Assembly (NCBI RefSeq): GCF_001592205.1
Contig: NZ_BCWM01000011.1
Location: 1 to 64,000 of the forward strand
Direction: 5' to 3'
Source: Brevundimonas vesicularis NBRC 12165
Lineage (GTDB): Bacteria > Pseudomonadota > Alphaproteobacteria > Caulobacterales > Caulobacteraceae
Length of the DNA stretch: 64,000 nucleotides
Below the pieces are notes generated by a model, which worked only from the letters and a program-made list of their open reading frames with translations, had not been told where the DNA came from and searched no databases. Of the stretch, positions 1-9,261 are shown piece after piece; position 1 is the first letter of the stretch; each line of letters begins with the position of its first letter. Position numbers and translations under genes: made by a program.

Positions 1-285
1 GAAAACCCGTCGGCGATTCGATTGGAGCGCGGAACCTAGTGAAACCAACCGATGAAAGCAAGAAGTTTTTCGCCTCTTTCTTCCGTGGGACCGTGAGGAC
101 CTAAACCCCCGCGGCCCCGTCGGCCGGCCCGTTTCCGAGCGAGGCGGCTCTATACGGACCACCCTCTTTGTCAGCAAGCGGATTCTGATGATGCGGGGGA
201 AGTTTCTCACAGACTCATGATCGTCGATCAGGAATCGTATTCCTCGAGGCTATTCGAAGCCCGTAAATACTGGCGTTTCGCCTTC
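1..285. other. Left-edge stretch without a confident gene
   Basis: No gene can be supported here. Forward frame 3 is open from the window edge to a TAA at 114-116, so it could be the last 37 codons of a gene that starts outside the window, and its tail (FFASFFRGTVRT) looks protein-like. A second forward frame is also open to a TGA at 53-55, so openness alone proves little. From about 120 to 285 I see no RNA gene, no clear terminator and no repeat. Confidence 0.4.
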
Positions 286-486
286 TCAGGCCCCGCCGAG
301 ACGCGACATCAGTTCCGGATCCTGCTCGGAGGCCACGACCTCGTCGTCGAAGGCGCGTTGGGCATCCGCCTCGTCCGCAAAGGTCGCCGGCTCTGACAGC
401 CGCAGGCTTGAAACCTCGTAGACATCGTCCTTCTGCTCGAGCGTGACGCCGCTGCGGGCGTGGAGGATGCGGGCGTCCATGGTCAT
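286..486 (-). CDS. Small hypothetical protein (66 aa)
   Basis: An unrecognised acidic 66-aa protein with no signal peptide or membrane segment. It begins MTMDARILHARSG and is rich in Asp, Glu and Ala. The ATG at 486 is preferred over an upstream in-frame start because an AGGAG sits nine bases before it. The upstream neighbour is the DUF167 gene on the same strand, 54 bp away, so the two may be co-transcribed. Function unknown. Confidence 0.6.
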   Translation of the reverse strand: MTMDARILHARSGVTLEQKDDVYEVSSLRLSEPATFADEADAQRAFDDEVVASEQDPELMSRLGGA

Positions 487-540
487 TGGGCTGGTCTCCT
501 GTTCCGATGCAGAACGCACCAATCGGCCGGATGGCTCTCC

Positions 541-831
541 TCAATCGCCAGAAAGACCGTCTACGAGGCGCGAGCGCAGCTCTTCGTCATCCAGTCCCTG
601 CACGACGATCATTTTCGAGCGCGACTGTCCGCCGCGTCCCACGCTGATCGACGACTTCGGCACGCCAAGGCTTTTGGCCAGGAGCCGGATCAGGGCGTCG
701 TTGGCCTCTCCCTCGATCGGACGGGCGCGGACGCGCACCTTGAGCACGGGTCGTCCCTCGGCGTCGGTCGCCCAGCCATCAATGCGATCGGCCGCAGCGC
801 CGGGCTGCAGCCTTATGGGCAAGTTCGCCAT
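541..831 (-). CDS. DUF167 (YggU-type) family protein
   Basis: A 96-aa protein of the DUF167/YggU family, whose biochemical role is not established. Family hallmarks are the N-terminal strand MANLPIRLQPGAAADRI and the central PIEGEANDALIRLLAKSLGVPKSSI, matching the conserved EGxAN..L...LA...GVP segment. The size is normal for the family. The ATG at 831 has an AGAGGA upstream and is preferred over a TTG at 849. The gene lies just beyond the etfBA terminator, so it probably has its own promoter or depends on read-through. Confidence 0.85.
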   Translation of the reverse strand: MANLPIRLQPGAAADRIDGWATDAEGRPVLKVRVRARPIEGEANDALIRLLAKSLGVPKSSISVGRGGQSRSKMIVVQGLDDEELRSRLVDGLSGD

Positions 832-850
832 GTGGTCCTCTGCGGGCAAG

Positions 851-884
851 AAAAAGGGCGCGGCTCCGATCGGCGCCGCGCCCT
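851..884 (-). terminator. Rho-independent terminator after etfBA
   Basis: On the minus strand a perfect 9-bp GC stem (GGGCGCGGC / GCCGCGCCC, arms 875-883 and 856-864) is followed by five T residues (855-851). It lies 24 bp beyond the etfA stop codon, so it should end the etfB-etfA transcript before the DUF167 gene. Confidence 0.85.
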
Positions 885-907
885 CTTCAGATGGATTCGA
901 CCTGGGC

Positions 908-1837
908 CTAGCCCAAGGCGGCCATCAGTTCCGGCACCACCGTCTTGTAGTCGCCGACCAGACCATAGTCCGCGACCTGGAAGATCGGGGCGTCCGCGTC
1001 CTTGTTGATGGCGACGATGGTCTTGGAGTCCTTCATCCCGGCCAGGTGCTGAATCGCGCCCGAGATGCCGATGGCGATGTAGAGCGCCGGGGCGACCACC
1101 TTGCCGGTCTGACCGACCTGATAGTCGTTGGGCGCATAGCCGGCGTCGACCGCCGCGCGCGAGGCGCCGATGGCGGCCCCCAGCTTGTCGGCGAGCGGCT
1201 CCATCACGGCATGGAACTCGTCCGCCGAGCCCAGGGCGCGACCGCCCGAGACGATGATCTTGGCGGCGCCCAGTTCGGGCCGGTCCGACTTGACCATTTC
1301 CTCGGACACGAAGGCCGTCTTGGGCGCATCGGCGCCGGCGACGCTCTCGACCGGCGCCGAACCGCCCTCAGCCGCGGCGGCGAAGGCGGTCGGGCGCACC
1401 GTGATCATCTTCTTGGCGTCGGCCGACTGGATCGTCTCCAGCGCATTGCCGGCATAGATGGGGCGCACGAAGGTATCGGCCGACACCACCTCGATGATGT
1501 CCGAAATCGGCGCGACGTCCAGCTTGGCGGCCAGACGCGGGGCGAAGTTCTTTCCGTCCGTGGTCGCAGGCGTCAGGATGGCGTCGTAGCCCCCGGCCAA
1601 CGGCAGGACGGTCGCCTCGACCGCCTCAGCCAGCATCTTGCCCAGACCGGCGCTATCAGCCAGCAGCACCTTGCGGACGCCCGCGATCTTGGCGGCGCTA
1701 TCGGCGGCGGCCTGCGCCCCCTGCCCCAGAACCAGGACATCCACATCGGACGAGAGGCCCAGCGCGGCGGTCACGGTCTTGTGGGTGGTGTCGCGAACGG
1801 TCGAACCGTCGTGATCGGCGATGACGAGGACAGCCAT
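908..1837 (-). CDS. etfA: Electron transfer flavoprotein alpha subunit (FixB family)
   Basis: A 309-aa alpha subunit of the soluble FAD-containing electron transfer flavoprotein, which collects electrons from acyl-CoA and other dehydrogenases and passes them to ETF-ubiquinone oxidoreductase. The N-terminal domain starts MAVLVIADHDG. The C-terminal FAD-binding domain carries ELGAAKIIVSGGRALGS, GASRAAVDAGYAPNDYQVGQTGK and the ISGAIQHLAGM stretch typical of the family. The ATG at 1837 overlaps nothing but lies one base after the etfB stop, so translation is coupled. Length is standard and all expected segments are present. Confidence 0.97.
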   Translation of the reverse strand: MAVLVIADHDGSTVRDTTHKTVTAALGLSSDVDVLVLGQGAQAAADSAAKIAGVRKVLLADSAGLGKMLAEAVEATVLPLAGGYDAILTPATTDGKNFAPRLAAKLDVAPISDIIEVVSADTFVRPIYAGNALETIQSADAKKMITVRPTAFAAAAEGGSAPVESVAGADAPKTAFVSEEMVKSDRPELGAAKIIVSGGRALGSADEFHAVMEPLADKLGAAIGASRAAVDAGYAPNDYQVGQTGKVVAPALYIAIGISGAIQHLAGMKDSKTIVAINKDADAPIFQVADYGLVGDYKTVVPELMAALG

Positions 1838-1838
1838 A

Positions 1839-2603
1839 TTACAGCGCTCCCGCAGACTTGAGCTTGGAAACCAGTTCGGCCGCATCGGCCACCTTGACGC
1901 CGGCCGACCGTTTGGGCGGCTCGGTGACCTTGATGACCTTCAGACGGTCGGCGACATCGACGCCGTAGTCGGCGACCGCCTTCATGGCGATCTCCTTCTT
2001 CTTGGCCTTCATGATGTTCGGCAAGGAGGCGTAGCGCGGCGTATTCAGCCGCAGATCCACCGTCACCACCGCCGGCAGTTCGGCGGCGATCGTCTGCAGG
2101 CCGCCATCGACCTCGCGCGTGACCGTGGCTTTTCCGCCGTCGATCGCCAGCTTGCCGGCGAAGGTCGCCTGGGGCCAGTCCAGCAGGGCGGCCAGCATCT
2201 GACCCACCGCATTGTTGTCGCCGTCGATCGACTGTTTGCCCATCAGGACCAGGTCGGGCTTTTCTTGCTCGACCACCGCCTTCAGCAGCTTGGCGACCGC
2301 CAGCGGCTCAAGATCCGTGTCCGACTGGATCAGCAGCCCCCGATCCGCGCCCATGGCCAGCGCCGTGCGGATGGTTTCCTGCGCCTGGGTCACACCGATG
2401 GAGACCACGACGATTTCCGTCGCGGTGCCGGCGGCATGGTGTTCCTTGCCTTCCTTCAGACGAACCGCCTCTTCGACGGCGATCTCGTCGAAGGGGTTCA
2501 TGCTCATCTTGACGTTGGCCAGATCGACGCCCGACTGATCCGCCTTGACGCGGGCCTTGACGTTATAGTCGATCACCCGTTTGACGGGGACGAGTACCTT
2601 CAT
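1839..2603 (-). CDS. etfB: Electron transfer flavoprotein beta subunit (FixA family)
   Basis: A 254-aa beta subunit of the electron transfer flavoprotein, which binds AMP and forms the heterodimer with EtfA. Family features include the start [16 protein letters not shown], the [17 protein letters not shown] segment and the [20 protein letters not shown] signature. The start at 2603 is chosen because the family begins MKVLVPVKR; the open frame upstream has no homologous sequence. First gene of the etfBA operon, divergent from the small membrane protein gene at 2720. Confidence 0.97.
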   Translation of the reverse strand: MKVLVPVKRVIDYNVKARVKADQSGVDLANVKMSMNPFDEIAVEEAVRLKEGKEHHAAGTATEIVVVSIGVTQAQETIRTALAMGADRGLLIQSDTDLEPLAVAKLLKAVVEQEKPDLVLMGKQSIDGDNNAVGQMLAALLDWPQATFAGKLAIDGGKATVTREVDGGLQTIAAELPAVVTVDLRLNTPRYASLPNIMKAKKKEIAMKAVADYGVDVADRLKVIKVTEPPKRSAGVKVADAAELVSKLKSAGAL

Positions 2604-2719
2604 GGGTCTATCCGTGAAATCGCCTGAATGTGTGGGCAGGACATGGAGCGGTCGCGAAGGCCTGTCAACGTAACGTGGGGTCAAGCTGTGGCTTCGATCC
2701 CTATCCAACGGACCACGAG

Positions 2720-3064
2720 ATGAAGCGTTTCCTGACCTTTCCCCGCCTGGCGATGATCTTCTTCGGCTTGTTCGGCATCACGGTCGTCGGGATTTTTGCC
2801 TTGCAGGACTATTGGGTCGCGCCCGGCAAACGCTGCGAGGCGGCGGGCAAATGGTACGACATGGAAAGCCGCATCTGCGCCCAGCCTATCTCCATCGCCC
2901 AGATCACCGGCCGCCCCAATGGCGTGTCTCGCGCCGAGGCTTCGGCCGAGAAGAACCGGGAGCTGGTTCGCATCGAACAGGACCTCGCCGCGCAGAGCCG
3001 CGCCCGCGCCGCAGAGGCCGAGCGTCAGAAAGCCGCACTGGCGGCGGCGCGTCCCGCCGCCTGA
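2720..3064 (+). CDS. Small single-pass membrane protein
   Basis: A 114-aa protein of unknown function. Residues about 8-27 ([20 protein letters not shown]) form one hydrophobic helix near the N-terminus. The rest is soluble, contains two Cys (KRCEAAG and RICAQ) and ends in an Ala/Glu/Arg-rich stretch that could be a coiled coil. The ATG at 2720 is chosen because it puts the membrane helix at the N-terminus, although the ribosome binding site is weak. Convergent with the adenosyltransferase gene, 10 bp from its stop. Confidence 0.65.
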   Translation: MKRFLTFPRLAMIFFGLFGITVVGIFALQDYWVAPGKRCEAAGKWYDMESRICAQPISIAQITGRPNGVSRAEASAEKNRELVRIEQDLAAQSRARAAEAERQKAALAAARPAA

Positions 3065-3074
3065 CCGGTTTCGC

Positions 3075-3647
3075 CTAACGGGTCGCGCCGGGCTTCCATT
3101 TGATGTCGCTGGCGCCGTTGGCGTTGGCGCGTCGCGCGGCGACGAACAGATGGTCGGACAGGCGGTTCAGATATTTGACCGCTTCGACATTCACGGCCTC
3201 GCCGTTTTCGATCAGGCGCACCGCCTCGCGTTCGGCCCGTCGGCAGACGGTGCGCGCGACATGCAGATGGGCCGACAACGGCGCGCCGCCCGGCAGGATG
3301 AAGCTGTCGAGCGCCTTCAGGCTCTCGTTCATCCAGTCGATTTCCTGCTCAAGGCGCGCAACCTGACTCTCGACGATGCGCAAGGCCTCCCAGGCCGGCG
3401 GCGGGTCCAGAGGCGTGGCCAGATCGGCGCCCAGGTCGAACAGCTCATTCTGGATCCGGCCCAGCATGGCGTCGATCCGGTCGTTCTGGCCGCTGTTCAG
3501 CCGGGCGACCCCGATCACCGCGTTCAGCTCATCCACCGCGCCATAGGCCTCGACCCGAGCATCGCTCTTGGACACAGGCGCGCCAGACGCCAGACGCGTG
3601 CGACCGTCGTCGCCCGTGCGGGTGTAGATTTTGTTCAGCGTCACCAT
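3075..3647 (-). CDS. Cob(I)alamin adenosyltransferase, PduO type
   Basis: A 190-aa ATP:cob(I)alamin (or cob(I)yrinic acid a,c-diamide) adenosyltransferase, which makes the upper ligand of adenosylcobalamin. The ATP-binding N-terminus TRTGDDGRTRLASG and the FILPGGAPLSAHLHVARTVCRRAER segment with the conserved Arg residues are diagnostic of the PduO-type trimeric family. The start at 3647 matches the family's MVTLNKIYTRTGD start; a long upstream frame is spurious. It sits 2 bp after the HIG1-like gene on the same strand, so the two form an operon. No riboswitch is seen upstream. Confidence 0.93.
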   Translation of the reverse strand: MVTLNKIYTRTGDDGRTRLASGAPVSKSDARVEAYGAVDELNAVIGVARLNSGQNDRIDAMLGRIQNELFDLGADLATPLDPPPAWEALRIVESQVARLEQEIDWMNESLKALDSFILPGGAPLSAHLHVARTVCRRAEREAVRLIENGEAVNVEAVKYLNRLSDHLFVAARRANANGASDIKWKPGATR

Positions 3648-3649
3648 GA

Positions 3650-3853
3650 TCAGGCTCCCTGCGTCGCCTTCCACATCATGCCGACGACCAGCAGGATGAC
3701 GGCGACCGCCTGAAGCCCGACGCGCAGACGCATCAGCTTGTTGGAATGGCTGCGCGCATAGTCCCCGCCCCGGAACAGCGAATAGAGGCCGAAGCCCAAG
3801 GTGATCGTCACGGCCAGGATCGCGAGGATGATCAAAATGTCGAAAATCTGCAT
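3650..3853 (-). CDS. HIG1-domain-like twin transmembrane protein
   Basis: A 67-aa inner-membrane protein with two predicted helices, residues about 3-25 and 48-64. The loop and second helix (HSNKLMRLRVGLQAVAVILLVVGMMW) match the HIG_1_N-type bacterial twin transmembrane proteins, whose mitochondrial relatives associate with respiratory complexes. The bacterial function is unproven. It directly precedes the cobalamin adenosyltransferase gene with a 2-bp gap, an order common in alphaproteobacteria as far as I recall. Confidence 0.8.
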   Translation of the reverse strand: MQIFDILIILAILAVTITLGFGLYSLFRGGDYARSHSNKLMRLRVGLQAVAVILLVVGMMWKATQGA

Positions 3854-4010
3854 GCCGTCGTTCTAGACCCGGATCGCCGTCACGCGCCAGCGCAGCGCTC
3901 AAAGCCATTGTCCGGCGCGCAGGATCGAACGGCAGAAATTCGCCAATCGCAGATATTTTATTTCCCGAGCTAAGCCATTTGGTGACGATTGTTGGCGTAA
4001 CGTCAGCGCC

Positions 4011-5165
4011 ATGACTGATCGCGCCGTCCGCAACCTGGAGCACCTCAAGAGCTCGGCCTCCACAGCTCGCGTGCTGAATCTGCTGCGCGTGTGGGAGGAG
4101 AACGGCGACAGCGCGCCCGACGGCGCCGTGCGCAATCCCGACTGGGCTGCGCGTCCGATCTTCCGTACGGCGGCGCTGAACCGCGCCCTGATCATCAAAC
4201 ATCGTCTGCGGCGCAACGAGACCGATCTGTTCACCGGCCGACGCCAGGTCGCGACCAAGGTCGTCATCCCCATCGACGATGCGGACCTGAAGACCGGCGG
4301 CCGATACGTCTTCGTCAATCAGATCGGCTTTGAGCGGATGATGATGGAGGCGTTCGGCGTCGCGCCCAACCACCCCGATATCGAAACCCTGCGCCTGATC
4401 GACAAACTGCCGTCGCTGGACCCCTTTTTGCTGCGTGAGCAGTTGCGTCGCGGCGGCCTAGACCCCTCGCCCTGCTACTTCTCGATCAGCGACAGTGATC
4501 TTCAGCGCATGCTGGCCTTCGTCCGCAGCGAGATCGAGCCGCTGGTGACGCTTAGCCTGGGCGCGGATACGGTAGCCGTGAATTCGGATTCCGCCGGGCG
4601 GATGGCGTCCAAGATTCTGTCGAACACGCCCGGCGATCAGCTGGACGCCCTGCGACTGACCCTGCGCCTGGCGCCCGAACAGTATCAGGAGGGCGTCTTC
4701 TGCTGGAAAGGCTTCCTCTATTACAAGTGGACGCTCGCCGCCCTGCTGGGCGAGGTCGCCGGCGTCGCCGAGGCCGTGCGCACCATCAAGCCCGTCGGCA
4801 AGGTCGATCACGCCGCTAAAGAATATCTGGCGCGCAGCCGCGATGTCCTGCGCGGCCGCATCATCAAGACGTGCGACGAAGTCAGCAGAACCCTGCGCGT
4901 CTATGACGACGCCTACGCCAAATTGACCCAGGAAGGCCGCCCTATCGCGTTCCGTGACTTCCTGCTGGACGCCCCGTCCATGTTCGCAAAGCTGGGCGAC
5001 CAGCTGGGCGCCGTCCAGCACATCGTCAGCTACTGGCGCTTCCGCTTCGGCCCCTCCGCCGCTCCGGTGAACGTCGAGGAGCTGATGGACATCTTCATGG
5101 ACTTCGAAACCGGCCTGCTCGGCCGTGGCGAACTGCCCGACGACATCGGAATGATCGCCGCCTAG
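4011..5165 (+). CDS. Conserved-looking protein of unknown function (384 aa)
   Basis: I do not recognise this protein. It is long, has ordinary codon use for the window and no frame interruptions, so it is a real gene. There is no signal peptide and no clear membrane segment; the sequence looks mostly helical, with basic clusters near the N-terminus (RHRLRRNE-like, LLREQLRRGG) and an acidic C-terminus ending DDIGMIAA. I see no nucleotide-binding loop or metal motif. It has its own AT-rich upstream region (3930-4000), divergent from the HIG1 gene, and converges on polA with 7 bp between stops. Confidence 0.8.
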   Translation: MTDRAVRNLEHLKSSASTARVLNLLRVWEENGDSAPDGAVRNPDWAARPIFRTAALNRALIIKHRLRRNETDLFTGRRQVATKVVIPIDDADLKTGGRYVFVNQIGFERMMMEAFGVAPNHPDIETLRLIDKLPSLDPFLLREQLRRGGLDPSPCYFSISDSDLQRMLAFVRSEIEPLVTLSLGADTVAVNSDSAGRMASKILSNTPGDQLDALRLTLRLAPEQYQEGVFCWKGFLYYKWTLAALLGEVAGVAEAVRTIKPVGKVDHAAKEYLARSRDVLRGRIIKTCDEVSRTLRVYDDAYAKLTQEGRPIAFRDFLLDAPSMFAKLGDQLGAVQHIVSYWRFRFGPSAAPVNVEELMDIFMDFETGLLGRGELPDDIGMIAA

Positions 5166-5172
5166 CCCGATC

Positions 5173-8085
5173 CTAGTGCGCCGCGTCCCAGTTCGACGCC
5201 GCGCGGGCATCCACTACGAGGGGTACGGTCAGGGCCACGGCTGGGTCCGACGCGTTTTCCATCACGCGTTTGATGACGGCGATGGCGCGGTCGGCCTCGG
5301 CTTCCGGCGCCTCGAACACCAGTTCGTCGTGGACCTGAAGCAACATGCGCGTGCTGAGGCCGGCCTCGGTCAGGGCGGCGGGCATGCGGATCATGGCGCG
5401 GCGGATGATGTCGGCGGCCGCGCCCTGGATCGGGGCGTTGATGGCGGCGCGCTCGCCGAACTGGCGCTCGGCGCCGGACTTGGAATGGATGGCCGGGATG
5501 TGGATTCGGCGGCCGAAGACGGTCGAGACGAAGCCGGTCTGGCGCACCTCGGCCTTGGTCTTGTCCATATAGGCGCGAATGCCCGGGAACCGTTCGAAAT
5601 AGGTCTTGATATAGGCCCCCGCCTCGCCCTGATCGATGCCCAGCTGGTTGGCGAGGCCGAAGGCCGAAATGCCGTAGACGATGCCGAAGTTGATCGCCTT
5701 GGCGCGGCGCCGCGTCTCGGACGGCATGCCCTCGACCGGCACGCCGAACATCTCCGAGGCCGTCGCCGCGTGAATATCCAGCCCCGCCTTGAAGGCGCGC
5801 TTCAGTTCGGGAATGTCGCCGATATGGGCCAAAAGACGCAGCTCGATCTGGCTGTAGTCGGCGCTGATCAGAACATTGCCGGGCGCGGCGATGAAGGCCT
5901 GGCGGATCTCGCGGCCCGTCTCGGTGCGGATCGGGATGTTCTGCAGGTTGGGATCGCTGGACGCCAGACGGCCCGTGGTGGCGGCGGCCAGCTGATAGCT
6001 GGTGTGGACGCGGTCCGTCTTGGGATCGGCGGCCGCGGTCAAGGCGTCCGTATAGGTGCCCTTCAGCTTCGACAGCTGGCGCCAGTCCAGGATCGCGCGC
6101 GGCAGATCGTGGCTGAGCGCCAGTTCCTCCAACACGCTGGCGTCGGTGCCCCACTGGCCCGAGGCGGTCTTCTTGCCGCCCGGCAGGTTCAGTTCGCCGA
6201 ACAGTATCTCGCCGATCTGGCGCGGCGAGCCGATGTTGAAGGGGCGCCCGGCGATCTCATGGGCCTGGGCCTCCAGCTCGGCCATACGTAGGCCGAACTC
6301 GCTGGACAGCCGCTTCAGCCGGTCGGGATCGATGCGAACCCCGTTCAGCTCCATGTCCGCCAGCACCGTCGGCATGCCGCGCTCCAGCGTCTCATAGACG
6401 GTGGACAGGCCTTCACGCGCCAGACGGGGTTTCAGAATACGCCACAGCCGCAGCGTCACATCCGCATCCTCGGCGGCATATTCCGAGGCGGGTTTCAGCG
6501 CGACGTGCTTGAAGGATTTCTGGCTCTTGCCAGTACCCGCCACGCTCTTAAACGGGATCGGCTCGTGGCCCAGGTGCAGGCGCGCCAGCTCGTCCATGCC
6601 GTGCCCGTGCAGTCCGCCCTCCAGCACATAGGAGATCAGCATCGTGTCGTCATAGGGCGCGACGCGGATGTCCCGACGCGCCATGACGGCGATGTCGTAT
6701 TTGGCGTTCTGAAGCACTTTCAGGACCGACGGGTCTTCCAGCAGCGTCTTCAGCTTGGCCAGGGTCGTAGGCTTGTCCAGCTGATGGATCGGCTCGGGCG
6801 CCTCGCCCGTTTCGCCAAATAGTCCGCCCTCGCCGGACTGCGGCTCGTGCTCGTGCGTCAGGGGGATGTAGCAGGCCTCGTTCGGCCCCACCGCCAACGA
6901 CACGCCGCACAGACCCGCGTGGGTCGCCGACAGCGTATCGGTCTCGGTGTCGAAGCCGACGACGCCGACCTCGGTCGCGCGCGCGATCCAGCGATCCAGC
7001 GCCTCTTCAGTCTGAACGCATTCGTAGGCTGCGTGATCGAAGGTCTGGACCTCGGCGGGGCCTTCGACGACCTGGCCGTAGCGAGGGGTCGCGACCGGCG
7101 CGTTCAGGTTCGGCGCGCGCTTGGGCGCAAAGGCGGAAACGTCGCTGGGCCCGGCCTTGCCGTCGCCCACGCGGCGCTGCAGCGAGCGGAACTCCATCGT
7201 CTCCAAAAAGGCCGACAGGATCGCAGGATCGGGATCGCGCACGGCGAAATCGTCGATCGCCTCGGGCGCCGGCGCATCGCAGGTCAGGCGCACCAGCTCA
7301 CGCGACAGCCGGATCTGGTCGGCGAAGTCGATCAGAGTCTGACGGCGCTTGGGCTGTTTGATCTCACCGGCATTGGCCAGCAGGGTGTCCAGATCGCCGT
7401 ATTCGTCCAGCAGCTGCGCCGCCGTCTTCGGTCCGATGCCTGGCGCGCCGGGGACGTTGTCCACGCTGTCGCCGATCAGGGCCTGCAGATCGACCATCTT
7501 CTCAGGCGCAACCCCGAACTTTTCGAAGACCTCAGGCTCGGCCAGACGCCGGTCCTTCATTGGATCCCACATCACGACGCCGCCGCCGATCAGCTGCATC
7601 AAATCCTTGTCCGACGAGACGATCACCGCCTCCCCGCCCGCATCGCGCGCCTTGCAGGCGTAGGTCGCGATCAGGTCGTCGGCCTCGTAGCCGGGCAGTT
7701 CGACGCAATGGACGCCGAACGCCGCCGTCGCTTCGCGCACCAGCGGAAACTGCGGGACCAGATCCTCGGGCGGCGGCGGACGATGGGCCTTGTACTGATC
7801 GTACAGGGTGTTTCGGAACGTCTTTTCCGAATGGTCGAAGATGGCCACCAGATGGGTGGGGCCATCGGCGCCCTTCATGTCCTTCAGCAGCTTCCACAAC
7901 ATGTTGCAGTAGCCCTGGACCGCGCCGACCGGCAGGCCGTCGGACTTTCTCGTTAATGGCGGCAGGGCGTGATAGGCGCGAAAGATGTAGGCCGAGGCGT
8001 CGATCATCCACAGACGCAGCGCAGGGCCGTCCTGCGTCATCTGGCGTTCGGTCTCTGGATTTTCGGGCGCAGTCGTCTCGGTCAT
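5173..8085 (-). CDS. polA: DNA polymerase I
   Basis: A 970-aa DNA polymerase I for Okazaki-fragment maturation and repair. The 5'-nuclease domain is N-terminal (LWMIDASAYIFRAYHALPP; VDNVPGAPGIGPKTAAQLL). The proofreading domain looks active: Exo I FDTETDTL, Exo II NAKYD and Exo III YAAEDAD retain the acidic and Tyr residues. Polymerase motifs A (SADYSQIELRLLAHI), B (RRRAKAINFGIVYG) and C (QVHDELVFEAP) are intact. The ATG at 8085 is chosen over an upstream TTG. It is slightly longer than the E. coli enzyme. It stands alone, between the 384-aa gene and a lipoprotein gene. Confidence 0.98.
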   Translation of the reverse strand: MTETTAPENPETERQMTQDGPALRLWMIDASAYIFRAYHALPPLTRKSDGLPVGAVQGYCNMLWKLLKDMKGADGPTHLVAIFDHSEKTFRNTLYDQYKAHRPPPPEDLVPQFPLVREATAAFGVHCVELPGYEADDLIATYACKARDAGGEAVIVSSDKDLMQLIGGGVVMWDPMKDRRLAEPEVFEKFGVAPEKMVDLQALIGDSVDNVPGAPGIGPKTAAQLLDEYGDLDTLLANAGEIKQPKRRQTLIDFADQIRLSRELVRLTCDAPAPEAIDDFAVRDPDPAILSAFLETMEFRSLQRRVGDGKAGPSDVSAFAPKRAPNLNAPVATPRYGQVVEGPAEVQTFDHAAYECVQTEEALDRWIARATEVGVVGFDTETDTLSATHAGLCGVSLAVGPNEACYIPLTHEHEPQSGEGGLFGETGEAPEPIHQLDKPTTLAKLKTLLEDPSVLKVLQNAKYDIAVMARRDIRVAPYDDTMLISYVLEGGLHGHGMDELARLHLGHEPIPFKSVAGTGKSQKSFKHVALKPASEYAAEDADVTLRLWRILKPRLAREGLSTVYETLERGMPTVLADMELNGVRIDPDRLKRLSSEFGLRMAELEAQAHEIAGRPFNIGSPRQIGEILFGELNLPGGKKTASGQWGTDASVLEELALSHDLPRAILDWRQLSKLKGTYTDALTAAADPKTDRVHTSYQLAAATTGRLASSDPNLQNIPIRTETGREIRQAFIAAPGNVLISADYSQIELRLLAHIGDIPELKRAFKAGLDIHAATASEMFGVPVEGMPSETRRRAKAINFGIVYGISAFGLANQLGIDQGEAGAYIKTYFERFPGIRAYMDKTKAEVRQTGFVSTVFGRRIHIPAIHSKSGAERQFGERAAINAPIQGAAADIIRRAMIRMPAALTEAGLSTRMLLQVHDELVFEAPEAEADRAIAVIKRVMENASDPAVALTVPLVVDARAASNWDAAH

Positions 8086-8122
8086 GGCCGGAACATAGGG
8101 CTCCAACGCCCCCGCGTCAGCG

Positions 8123-8740
8123 TCAGAATTCGGTCCAGCTCGATCCCGGATCGCGTTGACCCGGCTGGGCCTGCTGCTGGCCCCAGGACACGACCATGAA
8201 AGCCTTGTGGCTGCGGATACGATAGGTGCCGATCATCGGCACCACCGCGCCCAGCGGCGCACCGGTCTTGGCTTCGTAGAGGAAGCCGGAAAACTCGGCG
8301 ACCCCGACCCGGTCCCGGTGGCTGTAGACCGATAGTTCCGGCAGGGAGACGACGTTGAAGGTCTCGTTGATCGGGATCCGCATCTCGGGGATGCCGAAGA
8401 CGCGCCGCATCTGCTCCAGCGACAGGGCGCCGGCGCGGATCTCGAACACGGCGTTCGCCTCGTCCTTGTTGCGGGCCAGGCTGAAACCGGCGTCCGAGAT
8501 CGCGCCGCGTATCGCGCTGACGGCGTAGCGGGTGCCCTCGCCCTGGAAATAGGCGTCGTCGATGAAGACCGAAGCGCCCGTCGGCAGCGGCAGGACCAGC
8601 CCCTCGACCGCCCGGTCCGAGGCGCGCGCCAAGAGCAGCTGCTCCGTCGCCGTGCGGCCGGTGTTGCTTTCGGTGGTCGAGGCGCAGGCCGACAGCACGA
8701 CCGCCGCAACCGTCAGCAGAGCCGCCGTCCGGGCCGTCAT
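8123..8740 (-). CDS. Putative lipoprotein of unknown function (205 aa)
   Basis: A predicted outer-membrane or periplasmic lipoprotein. The N-terminus MTARTAALLTVAAVVLSACAS has a signal peptide with an LSAC lipobox, so Cys19 should be lipidated. The mature part contains VFIDDAYFQGEGTRYAVSAIRGAI and a central segment that recurs in alphaproteobacterial hypothetical lipoproteins, but I cannot name a function. Its ATG overlaps the glyoxalase stop codon as TGATG, so translation is coupled to that gene. Confidence 0.8.
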   Translation of the reverse strand: MTARTAALLTVAAVVLSACASTTESNTGRTATEQLLLARASDRAVEGLVLPLPTGASVFIDDAYFQGEGTRYAVSAIRGAISDAGFSLARNKDEANAVFEIRAGALSLEQMRRVFGIPEMRIPINETFNVVSLPELSVYSHRDRVGVAEFSGFLYEAKTGAPLGAVVPMIGTYRIRSHKAFMVVSWGQQQAQPGQRDPGSSWTEF

Positions 8741-9180
8741 CACCAGGCGCCGACGTTCGGCATGGAGGCCCAGGGCTCGGCCGGCGCCAGCGGCGCGCCT
8801 TCCTGAAGCAGTTCGATGGAGATGCCGTCGGGCGAGCGGACGAAGGCCATGTTGCCGTCGCGCGGCGGACGGTTGATCGTCACCCCGCCGTCCATCAGCG
8901 TCTGGCAGGCGGCGTAGATGTCATCGACCTTATAGGCCAGGTGACCGAAGTTGCGGCCGCCCTGATACTCTTCCGGATCCCAGTTGAAGGTCAGCTCGAC
9001 CTCGGGGCAGCGTTCCGCCGCCGACTGTTCCAGATTCTTGGGCGCTACGAGAAACACGAGCGTGAACCGGCCCGCCTCGTTCTCGGTGCGGCGCACCTCC
9101 TGCAGACCCAGAAGGTCGCAATAGAAGTGCAGCGAGGCGTCGATGTCCTTTACCCGGACCATGGTGTGCAGATAGCGCAA
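8740..9180 (-). CDS. gloA: Lactoylglutathione lyase (glyoxalase I)
   Basis: A 146-aa VOC-superfamily glyoxalase I, which turns the methylglyoxal-glutathione hemithioacetal into S-lactoylglutathione. Putative metal ligands are His5 (RYLHTMVRV), a Glu in the PEVELTFNW strand, His in NFGHLAYKV and Glu in ISIELLQ. The frame starts with TTG at 9180, preceded by GGAG; the next ATG would remove the His5 ligand, so the TTG is preferred. Co-transcribed with the downstream lipoprotein gene through a TGATG overlap. Confidence 0.93.
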   Translation of the reverse strand: MRYLHTMVRVKDIDASLHFYCDLLGLQEVRRTENEAGRFTLVFLVAPKNLEQSAAERCPEVELTFNWDPEEYQGGRNFGHLAYKVDDIYAACQTLMDGGVTINRPPRDGNMAFVRSPDGISIELLQEGAPLAPAEPWASMPNVGAW

Positions 9181-9261
9181 GGCTCGTCTCCGTCCGAACA
9201 GCGTGTCAGCCGTCTATAGACCCAACCGCCGCAACACCGCGACTGAACTGAGGTTACGGTC

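Noticed and set aside
3648-4373. Long minus-strand frame upstream of the cobalamin adenosyltransferase
   Set aside because: It reads through the HIG1-like gene in another frame and antisense to the 384-aa gene, with Arg/Gly-rich composition.
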